64,000 nt of DNA from Paenibacillus kobensis NBRC 15729 (GTDB lineage Bacteria; Bacillota; Bacilli; Paenibacillales; Paenibacillaceae), in the NCBI RefSeq assembly GCF_004000825.1, contig NZ_BILZ01000004.1, positions 156,182-220,181 on the forward strand, written 5' to 3'. This document shows positions 60,790 through 64,000 of this stretch, one piece after another (position 1 is the first letter of the stretch; every line of letters starts with the position of its first letter). Under the pieces are notes generated by a model. That model saw only the letters and a list, made by a program, of their open reading frames with translations. It was not told where the DNA came from and did not search any database. A program made the position numbers and the translations under genes.

Positions 60790-61437
60790 TTAAAACTTAA
60801 TATGCTTCATTATGCTGTTTGTAACTTGATCCGCTTCTTGGATCCCGTCAATCTTGATCAATTGAGATCCCATCTGCTCATAAGTGTGAATAATAGAAGT
60901 AATCCGTTCAATTTTACGTTCCTCATACTTTAGATTACCCTTGTCTCTATGGTTAAGTCGTTGAATTAATGTTTCTGGCGGTACACTTAAATAAAATGAA
61001 TAGTCTGGTCTAGGCAAACCTTCGTTAATATCTGCTAGAAATTTAGAATCAATTCCTCTATGAAGAAATACCGCAAAAGCTGCGTGAACATAGCGATCAC
61101 AAATGACTACTTTACCTTCATTTAAAGCAGGAAGAATTACATCATGCACATGAACAAGTCTAGCGGCTGCTGCCATTAAAGCTAAAATTCTAGCCTGTAT
61201 TTCTGTCCCGCCATGTTCTAAATAATGACGATTAATTGGTTGATTTCGAAACCAATCATTAGGCTGTGCTGTTACCAATACATCTTTATTACGTTTTCTA
61301 AATTCGTTAGCCATTGCTTCAATTTGCGTTGTTTTACCACTGCCATCAAATCCAGTTATCGTAATAAATAGACCGGAGTCGCTTCTTTCTTTTAGAAATA
61401 CTTGTTCCAAATCAGCTGCGAAATATTCTTTTCTCAA
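60790..61437 (-). CDS. Thymidylate-kinase-like P-loop kinase
   Basis: A 215-residue protein. P-loop GFDGSGKTT (29-37), the DR motif VICDRYVHAAFAVFLHRGI and the adenine-side strand DYSFYLSVPPETLIQRL are those of dTMP kinases. The N-terminus has about 20 extra residues, and the LID segment (NHRDKGNLKYEERKIERI) is short. The TTG start follows AGAAGGAG by eight bases. A housekeeping tmk normally sits beside holB or recR genes; here it heads an AT-rich unit with PurD-like, racemase and BtrH-like genes. It may therefore phosphorylate a pathway intermediate. This is inference. Confidence 0.8.
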   Translation of the reverse strand: MRKEYFAADLEQVFLKERSDSGLFITITGFDGSGKTTQIEAMANEFRKRNKDVLVTAQPNDWFRNQPINRHYLEHGGTEIQARILALMAAAARLVHVHDVILPALNEGKVVICDRYVHAAFAVFLHRGIDSKFLADINEGLPRPDYSFYLSVPPETLIQRLNHRDKGNLKYEERKIERITSIIHTYEQMGSQLIKIDGIQEADQVTNSIMKHIKF

Positions 61438-61552
61438 AGCCCATTCTCCTTCTTGATGATTTAAATGAAATAACTCTTTATTAAATTTTTTACAAGGAAA
61501 ATATTCTGCAAAATCCGCACAAATTCAATTACATCCTTTGCAGACCTAAATT

Positions 61553-61581
61553 ACTATATGATACCAACAATCACTTGTCAA
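61553..61581 (-). promoter_or_regulatory. Sigma-A promoter of the dTMP-kinase-like/PurD-like/racemase/BtrH-like unit
   Basis: TTGACA (61581-61576), 17 bases, TATAGT (61558-61553) on the minus strand, about 115 bases before the first gene. One of the best promoter matches in the window. Confidence 0.65.
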
Positions 61582-61659
61582 TATCAGGGATATAACCATG
61601 ATAAAAAAAATAAATCAGGTCTTACGATAATTACAATATTAACTGTAAATTGTGGGAAT

Positions 61660-61841
61660 CTATTCATGAATAAACCGGCCACCAGTACATAGTAAATTGG
61701 GGCGAACTGCAAATAACCTGAGGGTCCAACCCACTAAGATACCCGTGACACCTAAGGCTTGGCTTATGTAGCTGGAATAGAAATTTAAGAAATGAAAACA
61801 AATGCACCTATTTCAAAGAAAAGGATTGTTAAGCGAATCAT
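61660..61841 (-). pseudogene. Frameshifted membrane-protein remnant
   Basis: From an ATG at 61841 the minus strand reads MIRLTILFFEIGAFVFIS and stops. Shifted by one frame it continues YSSYISQALGVTGILVGWTLRLF to a stop at 61660. The joined hydrophobic sequence suggests a broken transporter or membrane protein; the family is not recognised. Confidence 0.3.
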
Positions 61842-62018
61842 GATCAGCCTAACAGCTGTTGTTTAACTTGCCATTTCGAATTGATTTCTGAACTTTCTGC
61901 TGGATTTTCATAATTTGTTTGTCCGAGATATTTTTTTTTGATCTTGATGTTAGTCCAAAACAATGGTGTAACTACCGAATATAATACCTAGCTGTATTTC
62001 GGAAGGAGTGAAGAGATC

Positions 62019-62332
62019 TTGTTGAATCGTCGTGGTTTTCCAGGCTGCCCCGATCTGAATCGGACGTTTCCATAAAAGACCGATCGACGTCCGCGGCATC
62101 AGCTGGCGGATCAATTATTGCATTTAGCCCGATCCTTCCGGCCTGATCTAACTCTCGATCTTCATGAAGCAAACGGATTTCATAAGAAAGATAAATCTAA
62201 ACTTGGGCAAACCATTATAAATATCCCTAACTCTCCTACAGTCACTAGTTCAAAGAAAGTAGCCCCCCGAATAAATAAAACAATTGATAATTCAGTGCAT
62301 CATTTTTCAGTTGCACAGAATGTAGTTCCATG
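62019..62332 (+). pseudogene. Decayed zinc carboxypeptidase/succinylglutamate desuccinylase-like gene fragment
   Basis: One frame, broken by an in-frame TAA at 62073-62075, reads LLNRRGFPGCPDLNRTFP, stop, then RPDLTLDLHEANGFHKKDKS and LGQTIINIPNSPTV to a TGA at 62332. The motifs DLNRTFP and LDLHEA are those of M14/AstE-type zinc hydrolases. AAGGAG lies before the TTG, so the start may be genuine remains. The 5' zinc-binding HxxE segment and the C-terminal half are missing. A nonfunctional relic is the simplest reading. Confidence 0.6.
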
Positions 62333-62499
62333 ATCCTTAATGTTTTTGAAAGAAATGGGGTCGATTGATAAAAATATTAAAAATTTGGTCGAAATTATTC
62401 AGCCCTCGCCCAGGGATTGACTCTTGTGCAAGGCTTGGTGTCGAGTGCAACGGAGATTGCGGATCAAATTCTCTTTCTCCGACCAGTAATAAAGTGAAA

Positions 62500-62527
62500 G
62501 AGGCTAACTGAAAGATTCAGTTGCCTC
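62500..62527 (-). terminator. Terminator of the COG4705-like gene
   Basis: Minus strand: GAGGCAACTG, seven-base loop, CAGTTAGCCTC, then TTTCACTTT. It lies 17 bases after the stop codon. Confidence 0.75.
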
Positions 62528-62543
62528 CTCGCTGTTATATTTC

Positions 62544-63404
62544 TCAGGTGACGGACGCGCCGGATTGGTTGGCAATTGCTGATTTCGTCTGAACCACATA
62601 TTGAATGATAATACACACGATAAGAGCGGCTAACAGAATAGCAGATGCGATTTGAGTACCATTCTCTAGGCCCAATCCGCCTTTATCATGAGGTTTGATT
62701 AAGTAATCACCGAACGTGGCTCCGAATGGGCGAGTTAGAACGAATGCTAACCAGAATAAGAGAACACGGTTGATTCTCGTAAACCAATACGCCAGTAGAA
62801 CCAACAGAATGAGCCCTCCAGTCAGTATGGCACCTTGCGCAATAGTGAGGCCTAAGCCTTGCTCCAAGAAGTTTCCCCCGCCAGCTAACTTGCCGATACC
62901 TTCACTTTTATGAGATAAGAAGTCTCCAGCTGCGGTACCCAGAGTATTGGAGACCAAGATAGCAATCCAGTACAGAATCTCTACCCTTTTGGTGGCGATG
63001 TCTTTAACATTTAACGAAGGTTCGGTAACAAACCAAAATAAAAAGATAACAGCTAGCAAACTAATCAATAATATTGATCCTTTCATGTATCCCAATCCTA
63101 ATGACCGATCCATGAAATCCGAAAATGCTGTACCTGCTAAACTTGTAGATGTAATTACTACCCAATATACAGGTGGCACGTATTTCTTCACGAACAGCTG
63201 AATCGTCAGAAAAACTATAAATACCCCGACAAAAAACAAGAAAGGAATTAAGTAATTATCCTCTGATCCTGGAACAGTCACTAAATCGCTTCCTGTTTCC
63301 CCTAGTGTTGTTGCGGCAATTTTCATAATCCAAAATAAAAGTGTTAGTTGTGGTATTTTATTGATTGAAGAACTTAAACTAGATTTTTTCTTTGTATTAT
63401 CCAT
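62544..63404 (-). CDS. COG4705-like multi-pass membrane protein with internal fourfold repeat
   Basis: A 286-residue protein with eight to ten spans. Four repeats carry a G-rich/D motif within a span: TTLGETGSDL, SLAGTAFSDF, NTLGTAAGDF and PFGATFGDYL, each followed by a LGLGY- or GLGL-type loop. This layout is that of the uncharacterised COG4705 membrane-anchored proteins. The acidic residues within the membrane suggest ion or metal handling, but no function is known. It starts with ATG, is flanked by its own terminator and appears to be transcribed alone. Confidence 0.8.
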   Translation of the reverse strand: MDNTKKKSSLSSSINKIPQLTLLFWIMKIAATTLGETGSDLVTVPGSEDNYLIPFLFFVGVFIVFLTIQLFVKKYVPPVYWVVITSTSLAGTAFSDFMDRSLGLGYMKGSILLISLLAVIFLFWFVTEPSLNVKDIATKRVEILYWIAILVSNTLGTAAGDFLSHKSEGIGKLAGGGNFLEQGLGLTIAQGAILTGGLILLVLLAYWFTRINRVLLFWLAFVLTRPFGATFGDYLIKPHDKGGLGLENGTQIASAILLAALIVCIIIQYVVQTKSAIANQSGASVT

Positions 63405-63507
63405 TAATCTATTCCCTCCTCAAAATGAACTACAAAATACCTATCCTCTTTAAAAAAGCAAGGTGATAAATCAAGAGGTTCCAGTTATTCTCATTCTACT
63501 TGGATGA

Positions 63508-64000
63508 TTAATAATTTGACGCATTCAAGACATCAAGAGATTCTTGGATTACAGAGTTACATTTATTTATGTTAGGGCTTTTGGTTCGTACAGCAGCGAG
63601 CACCTCATCAATAGTGCCATCAATCTCAGTCCAGGTTTTACGATCAGTCTTTCTAAGCTTTGGTTCAGACTGATCCCATTCATATTCCAGGTCATCTGCC
63701 TTAGTTTTTGCTGTACTCAGATTATTACCGTTGATATTATCGAAGATGTCTGTTTCAATGCTAATAAAATCATTTAGTTGTCCGCTCAAGGTCGTTTGTG
63801 ATGAATCAATTTTTGGAACAATATATTCGTCACACCAGATATACCCTCCGATTCCGACCATTAAGAAAACACAAATGGTTGTAAGCATTTGGATCCATAC
63901 AAGCTTTGAACTATTAATTGTATCGTTTGATTGGACACCTTCTTTCTTCGAAATAAAATCATATTTGGTAATCGCTAAGAAGACAATGGTTGCCAATATT
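63508..64000 (-). CDS. DUF4363-like membrane protein, 5' end outside the window
   Basis: An open frame reaches the right edge (a TTG at 63996 is probably internal). The visible 164 residues begin inside a hydrophobic stretch (LATIVFLAITKYDF). A cytoplasmic loop follows, then a span (MLTTICVFLMVGIGGYIWC) and about 110 residues of amphipathic helices with regularly spaced Trp (YEWDQSEPKLRKTDRKTWTEID). That helical part has the pattern of DUF4363. The extra N-terminal membrane part suggests a fusion with another membrane domain, possibly DUF421-like, but too little is visible. Confidence 0.55.
   Translation of the reverse strand, partial: ILATIVFLAITKYDFISKKEGVQSNDTINSSKLVWIQMLTTICVFLMVGIGGYIWCDEYIVPKIDSSQTTLSGQLNDFISIETDIFDNINGNNLSTAKTKADDLEYEWDQSEPKLRKTDRKTWTEIDGTIDEVLAAVRTKSPNINKCNSVIQESLDVLNASNY

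Larger units (their letters stand above)
61438..62543. other. 1.1-kb region of decayed coding sequence
   Basis: No intact gene. It contains the promoter at 61553-61581, a leftward remnant (61660-61841), a rightward pseudogene (62019-62332) and a terminator (62500-62527). A further plus-strand stretch around 62394-62490 reads ALAQGLTLVQGLVSSATEIADQI to a stop and may be more of the same decay. The region looks like an insertion or deletion scar at the edge of the AT-rich cluster. Confidence 0.5.

Noticed and set aside
61438..61660. Transposase or integrase remains at the edge of the AT-rich cluster
   Set aside because: No transposase motif, terminal inverted repeat or target duplication could be found; only other gene debris is present.

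Overview
The window reads as chromosome of a spore-forming Bacillota, most likely Paenibacillus or a close relative. This rests on gene content, not a database match: many CUT1 sugar transporters without their own ATPase, YesM/YesN-type sensor kinases paired with AraC-type response regulators, DUF5696 and YIP1 proteins next to sugar permeases, a modular secreted xylanase, strong AGGAGG-like ribosome binding sites and frequent TTG/GTG starts. No rRNA, tRNA, CRISPR array or insertion sequence was seen.

Positions 1-50021 are a carbohydrate-scavenging region. A nine-gene operon (13565 down to 810, minus strand) encodes two binding proteins (one fused to large N-terminal modules), two pairs of permeases, a secreted NHL/TPR protein, a YIP1 membrane protein and a large DUF5696 lipoprotein. 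A divergent AraC regulator with a degenerate receiver domain sits at its head. Next come a GH10 xylanase with CBM22 and two CBM9 modules (14745-17402) and a four-gene MacAB-like ABC efflux/export operon with two ATPases (17553-23127). Then come a binding protein/kinase/regulator unit beside an XynD-like arabinoxylan arabinofuranohydrolase (23316-30109), and a YtfQ-YtfR-YtfT-YjfF furanose importer divergent from its own kinase/regulator/sensor-protein set (30746-40091). The region ends with a chemoreceptor (40230-42296) and a second CUT1 importer convergent with a kinase/binding protein/regulator set (42579-50021). Together these suggest secreted enzymes that cut arabinoxylan outside the cell, importers that take up the products, and sugar-binding proteins that report to membrane kinases. 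Hairpins after three binding-protein genes, and cre-like operators at two promoters, point to attenuation and catabolite control.

Positions 50445-51458 hold an SH3b/glucosaminidase-type cell-wall protein.

Positions 51816-61437 are the most unusual part. Two minus-strand transcription units, each with a good sigma-A-like promoter, encode a thymidylate-kinase-like protein, a PurD-like ATP-grasp enzyme, an Asp/Glu-type racemase and a BtrH-like protein (first unit). The second unit encodes a nucleotidyltransferase-fold protein, a class II aaRS-like amino acid:[carrier protein] ligase, an 86-residue acyl carrier protein and an ABC-2 exporter. The carrier-protein, ATPase and first permease genes overlap by ATGA, so export is translationally coupled to the carrier. 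The stretch from about 57.4 to 61.4 kb is clearly more AT-rich than the left half, and gene remnants lie within and beside it. I infer a horizontally acquired, carrier-protein-dependent amino-acid-modifying pathway, logically similar to the acyl-carrier side of butirosin biosynthesis but without NRPS modules.

The right end holds two decayed gene fragments, a COG4705-type membrane protein (62544-63404) and a partial DUF4363-like gene that runs off the edge. Start codons were moved inward from the longest reading frame where a Shine-Dalgarno sequence or operon overlap favoured a later start; these choices are inferences.
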